The notes beneath the pieces are model-generated. The model was not told the DNA's origin and ran no database searches. It saw only the letters and a list, made by a program, of their open reading frames with translations. A DNA stretch of 64,000 nucleotides from Hyalella azteca (Eukaryota; Arthropoda; Malacostraca; Amphipoda; Hyalellidae), in the NCBI RefSeq assembly GCF_000764305.2, contig NW_025936089.1, positions 318,345-382,344 on the forward strand, written 5' to 3'. Below, piece after piece: positions 11,577 to 23,896 of this stretch (positions are counted from its first letter, which is position 1; each line of letters opens with the position of its first letter). The position numbers and the translations under genes were made by a program.

Positions 11577-11645
11577 AGGGCGCCGTGGGGGCGCCGTGGG
11601 GGCACTGGGGGGGGGGGCGCCGTGGGGGAACTGGAGGGGGGCACG
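11577..11645. repeat. G-rich tract with gcgccgtggggg words
   Basis: Repeated gggggcgccgtgggg with an 11-G run; several G-runs of three or more could form a quadruplex on the plus strand. Confidence 0.6.
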
Positions 11646-11782
11646 GTAGGCAAATCGTGTGACAGGCGCCCATCCATCACGATAAGCACGACCGTGCGAC
11701 CTGACGGCTGCTGCTGGTGCAGCTGCGTCTAAAAACTGTATTGTGCTTATTAATTGCGTACCTATATATAGTGCGTATCATT

Positions 11783-11929
11783 GTGAATATCGTACGTATA
11801 CGTATCATACTTATATATCATGTGAATATCATACGTATACGTATCATACGTATATGTCATGTGAATAACATACGTATACGTATCATACGTACCACATATC
11901 ATGTGAATATCATACGTATACGTATGTAG
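11783..11929. repeat. ~40-bp repeat with palindromic catacgtatacgtatg core
   Basis: About 3.5 copies of tgtgaatatcatacgtatac followed by gtatcatacgta, 39-42 bp apart. The core ATACGTATACGTAT is self-complementary. Confidence 0.85.
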
Positions 11930-12167
11930 TTGTTCATGTTTATCTAGAGAGTGTGTAGTTACGCAATACGTAACTTGCATACGCAAGTTACGCGTATTTA
12001 TTTAGTGAGTATTAAGCGTATAACTTAGCTGGAATAAGTCAACTAAATCGTGACTGCTCCACGGACATGGAGACGTGCATAACATGGAGCTGAACGTTGC
12101 ATCGTCATGCGCATACAGACGAAGCTATGCGCAGAGTATGCGCGCTGGGAGCATGGGTGATGTGCGC

Positions 12168-12858
12168 ATGCCAAGGATACGCAGTACGGCCACGAGCAGC
12201 GGCCAGTGCTACGCATGCTAAGGATACGCAGTACGGCCACTAGCAGCGGCCAGTGCTACGCATGCCAAGGATACGCAGTACGGCCACGAGCAGCGGCCAG
12301 TGCCACGCATGCCATGTAAGGATACGCAGTACGGCCACGAGCAGCGGCCAGTGCTACGCATGCTAAGGATACGCAGTACGGCCACTAGCAGCGGCCAGTG
12401 CTACGCATGCCAAGGATACGCAGTACGGCCACGAGCAGCGGCCAGTGCCACGCATGCCATGTATACGCAGTACGGCCACTAGCAGCGGCCAGTTCTACGC
12501 ATGCCAAGGATACGCAGTACGGCCACAAGCAGCGGCCAGTGCTACGCATGCGCCATGTATACGCAGTACGGCCACGAGCAGCGGCCAGTGCTACGCATGC
12601 CATGTATACGCAGTACGGCCACTAGCAGCGGCCAGTTCTACGCATGCCAAGGATACGCAGTACGGCCACAAGCAGCGGCCAGTGCTACGCATGCGCCATG
12701 TATACGCAGTACGGCCACGAGCAGCGGCCAGTGCTACGCATGCCAAGGATACGCAGTACGGCCACGAGCAGCGGCCAGTGCTACGCATGCGCCATGTATA
12801 CGCAGTACGGCCACGACCAGCGGCCAGTATACGCCAAGTATACGCAGTACGGCCACGG
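12168..12858. repeat. 47-bp minisatellite, about 14-15 copies
   Basis: Units contain ggatacgcagtacggccacg then agcagcggccagtgctacgc. Variants replace ccaagg with gccatgt and add bases. The GC-rich array keeps frames open on both strands, but the repeated peptide changes frame between copies, so it is not coding. Confidence 0.95.
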
Positions 12859-13082
12859 CCAGTCGTGATGTCGTGGTCATGGCCCGGCAATTACAGCAAA
12901 GTTTATGACGAATGCCACGACGATGAAGGCTCGTCATCGATCACACGTCGCTAAAAGGAAGTCATTAACAAACCTGAACACCGCCGGCCTTAGCTGCTTG
13001 TGATAAGCTCCCCACCCTCCCCACCCTCCCCATGTATGTCCCCTTCATCCCTCTGGGGGGTTGGGGGGGGGTTCGGCGGGAT

Positions 13083-13245
13083 GAGAGGGAGATGATGGGG
13101 AGGTGCGGAGGATGGGGTGATGATGGGGAGGTGCGGGAGGATGGGTGTGATGATGGGGAGGTGCGGGAGGATGGGGTGATGATGGGAAGTGAGGGAGGAT
13201 GGGGGTGATGACGGGGAGGTGCGGAAGGATGGGGGTGATGACGGT
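13083..13245. repeat. ~28-30-bp G-rich repeat (gatgatggggaggtgcggga)
   Basis: About six copies of gatgatggggaggtgcggga followed by ggatggggt, with length variation. Confidence 0.85.
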
Positions 13246-13576
13246 GAACATCCCCGAATTTTAAAGCACAATTAGAATAAGGGAAGGATTTTTTTCAATA
13301 TTTACTAGGAAAGTACAAGCTTTAGAATAAAAATTTTTTATAAATGAAGGACTTTTTATGAATTTGATTTGTTTTTTACCTTCAGAATATCCTCGGAATG
13401 AGGAAGTATCGAGAGAAAGATAAAACTTGCGGTCAAATAGGATTTATTGAGCATTCCTATTATTAAATTACTTACTCTTTCTGCACTACATCTGAATTCA
13501 GCGAATTATAATCATGCTCTGAATAAAGTAAGCATTCTGCATGAATCCAGCGCTCACTGGATGCGCATGGGTGGGA

Positions 13577-13646
13577 TGACCCACACAAAAGCAAGAAGTG
13601 AATCGCTATTTGGACAAATTATCACTCTTTTCCCTGAGAGCACATT
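13577..13646. mobile_element. Family A element, right half
   Basis: gatgacccacacaaaagc, then gaatcgctatttggacaaat, ending ccctgagagcac. This matches the right half of family A copies. The left half is absent or too diverged. Confidence 0.5.
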
Positions 13647-13905
13647 GTATCTTTAACGATACCAGTTGAAAATTAGGGTAGAGTTATCGACGGCCGCCCT
13701 TGTGGTCGTCATGTTTGAAATTCACCAAGTTTCAACATTTATTAAACATGCCAATTAATGAGTGGTGCAGAAAAATTGGTGAAGTTTAGTTTTAATAATT
13801 AATTATGAGGCTAAATTCAATTATTATTTTTTAATCGTTTGCTTAATTAAGTAAGCTGTAAAACACGGAAGAAAAAACCGAACAATTAATTCGTCTCCCG
13901 CTAAA

Positions 13906-14090
13906 CACTCAGAAAAGTGAGTTAGACTTTGTCCGAATATCGATACCCTTTTTGCCAATAATATCATTCTAAATATTAATATTCGGGTCACCCTTATTCA
14001 GTTTGGCCCCGTAAAAAAGACGTATCAGTGCTACGTGCAGAAAGTGAATCACTATTTGGACAGTGTGCCCCATTAATCTTTCTGAGCGCA
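13906..14090. mobile_element. Family A element
   Basis: The left end is cactcagaaaagtgagttag with gactttgtccgaatatcgat. The right end has cactatttggacagtgtg and tctttctgagcgcacgtg. Internally it shows gtatcagtgctacgtgcag, shared with other copies, and ggtcacccttattcagtttg. Confidence 0.65.
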
Positions 14091-14514
14091 CGTGTATTTT
14101 CGACGTTTACAATACGATTGTAATTAAGAAACTCAGTTCATGATCTAATTCTCTGATTGTAGACTGTCACGACTAAATAGCAGAAATTTGATTTATTTTA
14201 AATTAGAAACTGAAACCCTATCTAATCAACGGCAGTACCTGGAATTTGTTTCATTTCCAAGTAAATATATGAAATTTTTTTTTTAAGTCGAAGCTGAAAC
14301 TTGGAATATTGAATTTGAGAGCAAGATCTGAAAGGCGTAAATTGAAAAAAAACGACAGAGGAACAAGAACAAATTAGTTTTCGTTCCGCTGTCGTTATTT
14401 TGAAGACTTAAAGAGTCCAAAAAGTGTTGGACTCCTAAGCTTTGACGCTCACTTTTCCATAATCATTCATAATTAATAATTTGAAATGAGGCCTAAGCAC
14501 CTTACACGTGCGGC
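14091..14514. other. AT-rich unique DNA, nothing recognised
   Basis: No exon, RNA gene or repeat boundary was identified. Confidence 0.5.
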
Positions 14515-14835
14515 CTACGCACATGTGCGCACACGCACACGTATGGCCTGCGCACACGCACACGCAGGGCCTGTACACACGCACACGCAGGGCCTGTACA
14601 CACACACACACACGGCCTGTACACACGCACAGCCTGCACACATGCACGGCCTGCACACACGCATACGCACGGCCTGCACACACGTACAGCCTGCATACAC
14701 GCACAGCCTGCACACATGCACGGCCTGCACACACGCATACGCACGGCCTGCACACACGTACAGCCTGCACACACGCACAGCCTGCACACATGCACGGCCT
14801 GCACACACATACACGCACAGCCCGCCACACGCACA
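14515..14835. repeat. ~18-bp cacg/cctgcaca repeat array
   Basis: Words such as cggcctgcacacacgcatac and agcctgcacacatgcacgg alternate with higher-order order. Cys/Val-rich and His/Thr-rich frames on the two strands are repeat artefacts. Confidence 0.9.
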
Positions 14836-14960
14836 GGTCACTCCATGACCGGCGCACTAATCCTGTTGAGATTTGGTGCGCCACGTACACGCACAGCCCG
14901 CCACACGCACAGGTCACTCCATGACCGGCGCACTAATCCTGCTGAGATTTGGTGCGCATA
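14812..14960. repeat. 76-bp tandem duplication
   Basis: cccgccacacgcacaggtca begins at 14821 and again at 14897. The two copies differ by a few bases and extend to gatttggtgcgc. Confidence 0.9.
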
Positions 14961-15214
14961 GCAGTGACCGGCGCGGACGCTCGTGATCCGCAGCTAACCC
15001 CGCGTCCGTATCATCGGACGCCAGCGCGACTGACCAATCAAGGCTGTGATCCTGCTATATCCTTTCTTGATTGTTTCCTGCGCTCCGTATGCTTCAACTC
15101 GCTGCAATGGACACAGAGATTTACACGTCACTTTGTCCACTTTAAAATATAGTCTTTGATTTAATATGAACTTCGAACAGTAAATCAATTATTTCAGTGG
15201 GGTTTTTCTCTTTA

Positions 15215-15460
15215 GAATGACAAATATCGTAGAGCGCAGTTATTAAACGTAAGTCAGATATTGTAGAGCTCATGTTATTCATCGTAAGGCAAATATCGCA
15301 AAGCGAAGTTATTAAACCCAAATATCGTAGAGCTCAGTTATCTATCGCAAGCCAAATATCGTAGAGCGCAGCTTTTATCGTAAGCTAATTATCGTATAGC
15401 TCATTTATTTATAGTACAAGCACGATACATCCTAGAGCGCAGTTATTTATCGTAAGGAAA
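15215..15460. repeat. ~36-bp imperfect repeat (aatatcgtagagcgcagtta)
   Basis: Six or seven diverged copies of aatatcgtagagcgcagtta followed by ttatcgtaag. Confidence 0.8.
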
Positions 15461-15502
15461 TACCGCATAACGCAGTTCCAGAAAGAGCAGAGATTCTGTA
15501 TA

Positions 15503-15722
15503 AATCGATGTCGTAAAGATGAAACATCGATAGCGTAAAGCAGAAAAATCGATGTCGTAATGATGAAACATCGATAGCGTAAAGCAGAAAAATCGATGTC
15601 GTAAAGATGAAACATCGATAGCGTAAAGCAGAAAAATCGATGTCGTAAAGATGAAACATCGATAGCGTAAAGCAGAAAAATCGATGTCGTAATGATGAAA
15701 CATCGATGTCGTAAAGCAGAAA
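15503..15722. repeat. 44-bp hairpin-unit repeat, about 5 copies
   Basis: Units read aaatcgatgtcgtaatgatg, then aaacatcgatagcgtaaagc. ATCGATG and CATCGAT are exact reverse complements in every unit. Confidence 0.92.
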
Positions 15723-18700
15723 CAGCCAACAAAATTATTTCCCTTGAACATAATTTTCCTAATAATACGACAATCCAGCGACGCTTTCTTGACACGATCT
15801 GTTACGACTTACGACTTACGACGACTCTTTACGATAGAAGACGAAATACCTTTGGAATTTCAACATAATCGATATACTAACGCACAAAATGTGCAATTCA
15901 AGCAATTCAGCTAATAATTATTATCGGACAAATATACAATTCGAGTTATACCTTGGTGTGAATTTAGGTCATTTACGTTTGTTCGCCATGAAATAGGTAG
16001 AAACATATATAGTTCGCGCGAAAACACAAAGTAACATTGGGTAAAAATAAAAAAAATTGTTTGGTCTAAATGAATAGAATGACCGAAAAACTATTTGATT
16101 CGAACAAAGAACTCCTGTGGTTTGAATTATAAATTAAAAATCATATCTTGGAATGAAATTAGTTAAACAAAAGAGAGAAGCAAGTACCAGAAAATACCGG
16201 TACGAATTTATTCCAAACAAGTTTTAATTTTCATTGAAACATAAAAAGGAGTTAAAAATTTGCTGTTCAAAATTGATGGGAATCTTTAACCCTTTGGGTA
16301 AGCTACTAAAATATGAATTACATCGAACATAACTTTCAACATTATTTAATAAAAACCCAAACGATAATTCTGAAATTAACGCGCCAGAAATGCTAGTAAA
16401 ACATCCCGCGATTTGATCATTATAAATTATAGTGAAATGCAGTGTTAAAAAATAATACTTTCCAAGTATTAACTGCAAACAAATCGTTCAAAAATAACAC
16501 TAGCAATGATCCACCAGTGCCACGTCCGACCTTTGTAATCGTGCACGATTTTTAATAAAAACAATAAAAATAAAGTTTTAAATAAAAATAAAGTTTTACA
16601 TCGGGCTCACTCTATCGAATAGAATCATCCACGACACCTCAATAACAGCGCAGAATGTCATTAGAGAAAATGGAGCACAATCCTGGGCATCAAAAAGTCA
16701 GACTTAATACACCCGTCGTACGAGGACAAAAAAAAATCCGAGGTCGCAAAAAAAACTCCGAGGTTTCCATCAAGGAAAATTTCATCAGAGATCCTCGACA
16801 CGTAACGCCACTTCAGTTCCAAGCTCCTACAGTTCTGAGAATCAATCGCGAATATTAAAGTCTGAGTGCGAGGAGATGCCATGCATCAACATCCCTAAGG
16901 ACCCTTGAACACTCCAATTATAAGAATACTCATGTCCGACCATTCTTCACTAAGCCTATTGAAGCATTTTTTACGGAAACTTTCACCATGGTCCCGGCCA
17001 TTTTATATGAGATCATGGTGTGGTTATACCGAAACTTTGGGAATTAAGAGCACAATAGAGTTAACTACCAAACGAGGTGAGCTCGGAAACGTACGATAAC
17101 TGTATGTTCTCAGAGTGTGTAATTCACGACACTGCTGCTATAACTAAGGGAACTTTTAGGGAACGCATGCCTCGCTCTCTATTGCATCCAGGGGAGAGGA
17201 GACACAGAAAGAACGACGGCATGCCTTCAAAAAATGGCCGCCGAGAACGAGACCCAGAGACCATAACAATATCCGTAAGCATCGGCCCCCCTTGAAATGT
17301 TTGTCACACTTAAGCCCCCTTTTTCTTTCTTCGTTGTTTCAGGAATTTTCTTTACGGCGCTGGCGTTATCTTACTCAAAAGAAGCACGTAGTCGCAATTA
17401 AGATACAGCCGCACAATTTTCAGCATTCATAAAAAGAAGAGGCGGCTAAAATACGTCGGAGATTTCGCCTCAATCTGCAGACGCGCGCTGTACGTTTTAA
17501 AGAAGGCAGCTGCTGCGAGGCAATCATCGAGACTGAAAAATAACACCGGCCATCGTCGAGCCTTGAACGAAATAAAGGCATATTGAAGTGATCTTAAAGA
17601 AGCTGAGTTAGGGAAAGGGACAGTGACATTTGGGGAACATTTTTCGACCTGCAATGACTGTGTGTGAGCTTTGCCTGTAACGCCGACCCCCGACCATTGC
17701 CTTGAGACGAGAGGCTGAAGTAATCCCTTCAGAACAACGCATTTTTCCCGTAATCCCTCAATTCCTATTTGGCGAGCACAGAGGCATGCTATTGGTCGTC
17801 ACAAATGCCATCGCTGGCACACGTAGAAATTCTCAGCGTTAACACGCGCGACTGTAAACGCGAAGCAACGAAAACTTGGACAAGCTTGCAGAAGCTGGGC
17901 AATCGCATGCAGCGCTTGGATGTACACAAGTAAAGTCTCATTTGTGATCCGGCTTAAAGTCACATAATGGGAGCCATTTAAGAGATGGAAAACTCATACT
18001 TCCAAAGTCCTTTCGTGATTCTATTATTAGAAGTTTTGCTGGGAGGTCGGGAGCAGAGCAACAGATTTGTTTTGGCGCCCATAACCGCGTGACTAGCGTT
18101 CATCCTTCCGGACCGGCGGCTTATTTAGACAAGACTAATAAAGATTTGGGAGACAAACAATCTCTCGAAGAGCGAGGCGTTATGCAGGAGCCCCAGTTTC
18201 AGTTTTCTCCAAAGTATTCATAAGAAAGGCCGGGACGGCTTGCCAGTCGCTAACTAGAGTATTTCTATTCCAAGTCTCCGGTCAGTGAATGACATTTGTT
18301 GGCGTTGGCCACAGCGACAAGCAAGCACGAGCTTTGGGTCTCAGCCAGAGCCCTGGGGTCAAAATTTGGGCAAAATGAACCTTATGAAGATGGGCGGGAA
18401 GCCTCAAATGCCAAGCACATGGAACACGACAGAGAAGCCCAAAAGCCCCCATGGCATCGGAGGGTTAGAGGCACAACACCGCCGTCGACCGAAGGTTCCC
18501 GGCGATTTAAGAAGGAACTGAAATGATGCTTGGAACGCTCTAGTTTTCTGGAATCCCAAGTCTTCACGTATGTGCCATAACCTCCTTTATTGCCCCATTG
18601 CCAGCCCTTTATGACTGAAGTTTGTGGGAAACGGTCTCGTACAGGGATGGTGCTTGCTAAATCGTCGCCCTGCTCACAATTTACGCCACTTAGACCGCCT

Positions 18701-19403
18701 AGAGATCGAATGTCACGTCGACCCTGACGGACGCGGCGCTAAACACCGAATTGCAGTCACACTTTGCGCCGCCGTCACCCCTGGCAAAACAGCTCGAGGT
18801 CCACCGAGGCAAAATTTCGGGGCATTATTTCGCTGAATTAAGATGTACTTAAGCCGTAATATGAGGTCGCCATAGAGCACGCGTCCTGAGAAATGATGAT
18901 ATTCCTCGCAGCGCTGCACGGAAAATAGCAAATTTCATGTGAATTCTGTATTCGCGGATCATGAATTGCGGCATAAAAGTGCATTAGTCAACATGACTAC
19001 ACGTCTGTTTGAGACGAAATTTGAACGAAATTTGAACGAAAAGCAACATTGCGGCAAAATTAAAATAGAAGAAATGAAGAAGCTAATACATATTATTGGA
19101 GGCGAACAGGGCCATCGCACCCCACATGCAAACGCTGCTCGTTCATGCTCATCCACGCAGAGAAAAGGATGACGGCAGAAATCGTAAACACTCATCCACG
19201 GGCGAGAAAATGGCGCGTTTATCGTTCACGTTCATCCGCACAAGAAAGAATGAAGCGTAACTGCGCGAGTAAATTCCGCGGGGTTTTACAGGCAGGGCCG
19301 TACAAGATCAGTGCAAGATAGGGGGTCGGCACCCCCCACTCGAAAGAGGGGTGAGCAACCCCCACTCGAAATTAAGGGGTTACGCGTTCACAACAAGACC
19401 ATA
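15723..19403. other. Long unique stretch, no gene recognised
   Basis: About 3.7 kb of mostly unique sequence with a higher GC part at 17200-18850. Open frames are under 80 codons and lack recognisable motifs or convincing splice sites. A 20-bp duplication (aataaaaataaagtttta) lies near 16560-16600. An old, degraded transposon or a non-coding gene cannot be excluded. Confidence 0.4.
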
Positions 19404-19590
19404 CACTCAGAGAAATGAGTGGATATTTGTGCAAATATTTATGCATCTTTTTCTTTTGTTTGGGTAATTTCGACCCAGTTCAGACCAGCAAAAAGGCATG
19501 TTGGTGCTACGTCCGCTCCCTGCGCGTGCATTGGGTAAGAACGTGTGTCACTATTTGGACAATACGATCCATTTATTTCACTCGTGTGCA
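19404..19590. mobile_element. Family A element
   Basis: Left end cactcagagaaatgagtgga; right half gtcactatttggacaatacg ending cactcgtgtg. Internal gggtaatttcgacccagttc resembles the centre of other copies. Confidence 0.6.
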
Positions 19591-20384
19591 ATACCTCAGC
19601 CCCAGAACCTCGTTGGAGGCGACATTTTTCACCCCCCGTGGGCGAATGACGCTGAAAAAACGTTGATTAGGAGTTGATTTCTTTGAATCATAATTTCTTG
19701 AACGTTATTTCAACGTCAGGTGCCCTGGCGAGATATGCTGACGGTTATGCTTGCTTTTGTTACTGGAGGCCTTAACTTCAGCGAGCGTTTATAGTGTTCA
19801 ACGTCTCGTTTTTGCAGCGAAATACATAATTATCAGAAATTGAAGCGTACGGCAGCAAAAGATTTACGTCTAAACAAACGCTTATAATGGTCTTAAATAT
19901 CTTCTGGATTCACGCACTAAGTATAGATAACATTTTATCATCGATGCAGTTTCAATGGAAAAATAAATAAAGAAATTTCAGGTAGAATAATAGTTGAAGA
20001 CTCACATTTCCTCATTACGGCTAAAGGTTATTTTTTCATGATAACAGTCATGAATATTTTCATGATAAAAGGTGATCTGACATACATGCTGAGGAGACGC
20101 AAACAGCGGTAACTGTTGTCGTAGACCACATTTCTTGTAGAGGCCACTCGATAGTGCATGGTAGAGGCCGTAGACCACTCGGTCACTTGGCAATGGCCGT
20201 AGACCAATTTCCATGTGGTGGCCACTCAGCAGTGGCCATGGCCGTTGCCGTGGCCGTAGAACCCTGAAGCGGCCACTTGGCAATAAATAATAGCCGTTGA
20301 TCACATTTTTAGACGAGAAGACAACAGTGGCCGTAACCGTCGGCCCCCGAAAAGAGGTTTCAGAAACATTAGCGGCCGTAACAT
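19591..20384. other. Unique DNA and degenerate ggccgtagaccac repeats
   Basis: 20118-20300 carries imperfect repeats of ggccgtagaccac and ggccactcggca words. No gene was recognised. Confidence 0.5.
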
Positions 20385-20768
20385 GACCGTCTCTGAACCG
20401 TGTACCATTCAGAGGTCGCACTATCCCTAGACCGTATCTGAACCGTCCCATTCAGAGACTGCACTATCACAGGACCGTATCTGAACCGTCCCATTCAGAG
20501 ACTGCACTATCACAGGACCGTCTCTGAACCGTACCATTCAGAGGTCGCACTATCCCTGGACCGTCTCTGAACCGTCCCATTCAGAGACTGCACTATCACA
20601 GGACCGTCTCTGAACCGTACCATTCAGAGGTCGCACTATCCCTGGACCGTCTCTGAACCGTCCCATTCAGAGACTGCACTATCACAGGACCGTCTCTGAA
20701 CCGTCCCATTCAGAGACTGCACTTTCACAGGACCGTCTCTGAACCGTACCATTCAGAGGTCGCGCTAG
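20385..20768. repeat. 43-bp hairpin-unit minisatellite, about 9 copies
   Basis: The unit contains accgtctctgaaccgtccca, then ttcagagactgcactatcac. TCTCTGAA and TTCAGAGA pair within each unit. Two variants (gaggtcgcactatccctgg and gagactgcactatcacagg) intermix along the array. Confidence 0.93.
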
Positions 20769-21395
20769 GACCGTAGCAAAGGTCGCGAAGTGAACGCGTT
20801 CCTATAACAGAATGACAATTACGCCTGCGACACAATAACCGTAAAGTGTAGCGCTCGCTACGGCCGCGGCATGAGCCTACCAGAAAACTCAGCCTGCTCT
20901 AAAATACCGTCCATTTGGGATGGTGAACCAACAGCGTAAGAATAAGGGAGAGCGCATGTCACATAAACATCTGCGGCTTGAATAATAAAACCTCCATTAG
21001 AATGGTTAAATGAGAGCCTCGGCTTACCTTAGCTGCAGCAATCCAAGCATTAGGCAGCTGGAATGAGGCTCTTCTTTCTTGAGTTTCAGGAGACTGAGTG
21101 CATCAAGTCCTTTTATTTTAGTCTCATCAACCTTCGCTACCATTTACGGGACTAACTACGTCAGGACTAACTACCTTTTGTTCCGTAATTTACGCAACTC
21201 AGCTACGCATCAACGTTCCGGACGCGTTTGTGTTCACCGAGTTTGTGCACACTAACAGCTTTTGTCTTGTAAATTTCTTTAATTATTCATAGATTTGATA
21301 CTTGTTATTCAGCTCGTCTCTTAGAACGGGTTTATATATCACATAAAATGAAGACAATTGACTTCCATGAATGGCCTGCGGACTCGCCGAGTGAA
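20769..21395. other. Unique DNA, nothing recognised
   Basis: No gene, RNA or element was identified. Confidence 0.5.
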
Positions 21396-21722
21396 AGTTG
21401 ATTGGTCAAATTGTCCAAATTGTGACGCACTTCAATTGTCATGTTGTCCAAATTGTGACGCACAGTATCATATTGTCCAAATTGTGACGCACTTCAATTG
21501 CCATTTTGTCCAAATTGTGACGCACTTCAATTGCCATTTTGTCCCAATTGTGACGCACTTTCTTAAATTCTCCAAACACTTTCTTAAATTCTCCAAATTG
21601 TGACACACTTTTTTACCCACAGCAGGAGCAGAGAGCGAATGTATAGCACTGATACGTGACCCACACAATGGTAAAGAGTGCATCCCTATTGTACAATGCC
21701 TCACTTATTTCTCTGAGTAAAA
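21396..21722. mobile_element. Family A element with internal tandem expansion
   Basis: The right half (gtatagcactgatacgtgac, then ttatttctctgagtaa) matches other copies. The left half is amplified: ttgtccaaattgtgacgcac recurs about five times with ~36-bp spacing (21405-21605). This suggests a minisatellite arose within a transposon copy. Confidence 0.6.
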
Positions 21723-21812
21723 AATTACACTTAGACAGCGCAAAGACTAAGATTACATCGAACGATGCAATCTTTGTCCGTGCATCACAATCATAAATAA
21801 ATTAAATCCCGC

Positions 21813-22092
21813 CATGCTCATGCCATGTTCATGCCATGCTCATGCCATGCCCATGCCATGCTCATGCCGTACTCATGTCATACTCATGCCATACTCATGC
21901 CGTACTCATGCCATGCTCATGCCATGCTCATGCCATGCTCATGCCATGCTCATGCCATGCTCATGCCATGCTCATGCCATGCTCATGCCATGCTCATGCC
22001 ATGCCCATGCCATGCTCATACCGTACTCACACCGTACTAATGCCATACTCATGCTGTACTCATGTCATGCTCATGCTGTCCTGTACTCATGC
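21813..22092. repeat. 11-bp repeat (catgccatgct), about 25 copies
   Basis: atgccatgctc is repeated with CATG palindromes throughout. Because 11 is not divisible by three, all three frames carry the same Met/Pro/Cys/His-rich peptide, which argues against coding. Confidence 0.95.
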
Positions 22093-22182
22093 CACGCACC
22101 ACTCACCACGCACCACACACCACTTGCGTAGGAGTGTCACAGCCCCAGTAAAAGATGCCGCTCGTCCCGGGGAACTCGTCCA

Positions 22183-22698
22183 TCTTTCATTATGAGTAGC
22201 CTGAGTCTTTCATTATGAGTAGCCTGAGTCTTTCATTATGAGTAGCCTGAGTCATTCATTATGAGTAACCTGAGTCTTTCATTATGAGTAGCCTGAGTCA
22301 TTCATTATGAGTAGCCTGAGTCATTCATTATGAGTAGCCTGAGTCATTCATTATGAGTAGCCTGAGTCACTCAGTATGAGTAGCCTGAGTCATTCAGCAT
22401 GAGTAGCCTGAGTCATTCAGCATGAGTAGCCTGAGTCATTCATCATGAGTAGCCTGAGTCATTCAGCATGAGTAGCCTGAGTCATTCATTATGAGTAGCC
22501 TGAGTCATTCATTATGAGTAACCTGAGTCTTTCATTTTGAGTAGCCTGAGTTAGTCATTATGAGTAGCCTGAGTCACTCATTATGAGTAGCATGAGTCAT
22601 TCATTATGAGTAGCCTGAGTCATTCATTTTGAGTAGCCTGAGTCAGTCGTTATGAGTAGCCTGAGTCATTCATTATGAGTAGCCTGAGTCAGTCATTC
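22183..22698. repeat. 23-bp minisatellite carrying AP-1 sites, about 22 copies
   Basis: The unit is tcattcattatgagtagcc plus tgag. Across unit junctions the sequence reads TGAGTCA, the palindromic AP-1/TRE consensus, in 17 places by my count. Other copies read TGAGTCT or TGAGTTA. The array is moderately diverged and therefore older than the 28-bp array downstream. Confidence 0.95.
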
Positions 22699-23359
22699 GG
22701 TGAGTTATTTATTTAAATAATGTGTCCACGTAAATAGTGATGATGTCCACGTAGCTTGAAATGATACTCAAATAACGTGAAATGATACATATCACTGTAG
22801 TGTTTAATGATACGCAATGATACGTGTGTAGAGTGAGAAACACATGAGCATGTTTCTTGTTTCATTGTATTCATATTTTTCAACCTCAAGGCTGTAAGAA
22901 AAATTATCATCGATAATAAACATTTTAAATCATAGGCATTTTTTTAATGAACCCGTAGAGTTTCTTTCACTCCATAATATGCTTACCCTAAACTAAAGCA
23001 TTTTAGGGAAAATTTTATCATTATTTCTTACTTTGGTCACAAAATTTAACCCCAAAATCAACCATACATGACAAAAAAATTAAGTTAGACAAAAGTTTAA
23101 TTTAGACGGTCAAAGTTATACAAAAAAACTTCGGGAGAAAAAATACGCATATAAAAATAGTATAAAAAGCAGCAAAAAAACACATAAAAATCGTATAAAA
23201 AGCAACTAAACGAAGTTTATTGAGGCAATTAAGATCACCTTATCAGAGGCTACTGCACTAATTAGCCAATCGTTACAGCCAATAGTAACTTATCAACTAT
23301 TTGTTTGTATGTTAATAAACGTGCCGGATGTTTGCCAACGATGTCGTGTAAGTCAAGCT
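22699..23359. other. AT-rich unique DNA, nothing recognised
   Basis: No feature beyond short A-rich runs; cgtataaaaagcaactaaac-like words occur near 23150-23210. Confidence 0.5.
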
Positions 23360-23770
23360 CATAGTTAATACTTTATTAGTCAATACATTAGTAATTAATA
23401 CTTTAATTAACAGTTAATACTTTGTAATCAATACTTTAATATTTAATACTTTATTAGTCAATACATTAGTAGTTAATCCATTAACAGTTAATACTTTGGT
23501 AATTAATACTTTAATATTTAATACTTAATTAGTCACTATATTATTAGTTAATCCATTAACAGTTAATACTTTGGTAATTATTACTCTAATATTTAATACT
23601 TTATTAGTCAATACATTAGCAGTAAATCCATTAACAGTTAATACTTTGGTAATTAATACTTTAATATTTAATACTTCATTAGTCAATACATTAGTATAGT
23701 TAATCCATGAATAGTTAATACTTTGATAGTCGATACTTTAACCGATATTTTAATAGTCAATGCTTAATAA
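23360..23770. repeat. ~75-bp AT-rich repeat (ttaatactttaatatttaat)
   Basis: Four to five imperfect copies combining ttaatactttaatatttaat, tactttattagtcaatacat and agttaatccattaacagtta. Confidence 0.85.
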
Positions 23771-23809
23771 ATTGATATTAAATTCTTTGAGCATGACAAT
23801 GGCGGCGTA

Positions 23810-23896
23810 CGCTCAGAAAAATGAATGTATAGTTTCATCCAAATACTGACAAACTCTCTGCACGTAGCACTGATACGACATTGCCCCATACGTCAG
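23810..23896. mobile_element. Family A element, left half
   Basis: gctcagaaaaatgaatgtat at the left, then tgcacgtagcactgatacga, the conserved internal motif. The right half is missing. Confidence 0.55.

Noticed and set aside
12445..12954. 169-codon plus-strand frame in the 47-bp array
   Set aside because: Stop-free GC-rich repeat; equally long frames exist on the other frames and strand and the peptide register drifts.
14435..14924. Cys/Val-rich and His/Thr-rich frames over the cacg/cctgcaca array
   Set aside because: Low-complexity translation of an alternating purine-pyrimidine repeat on both strands.
16655..19195. Several 60-80 codon frames in the GC-richer unique region
   Set aside because: Overlapping on both strands, without homology I recognise, domain motifs or convincing splice sites.
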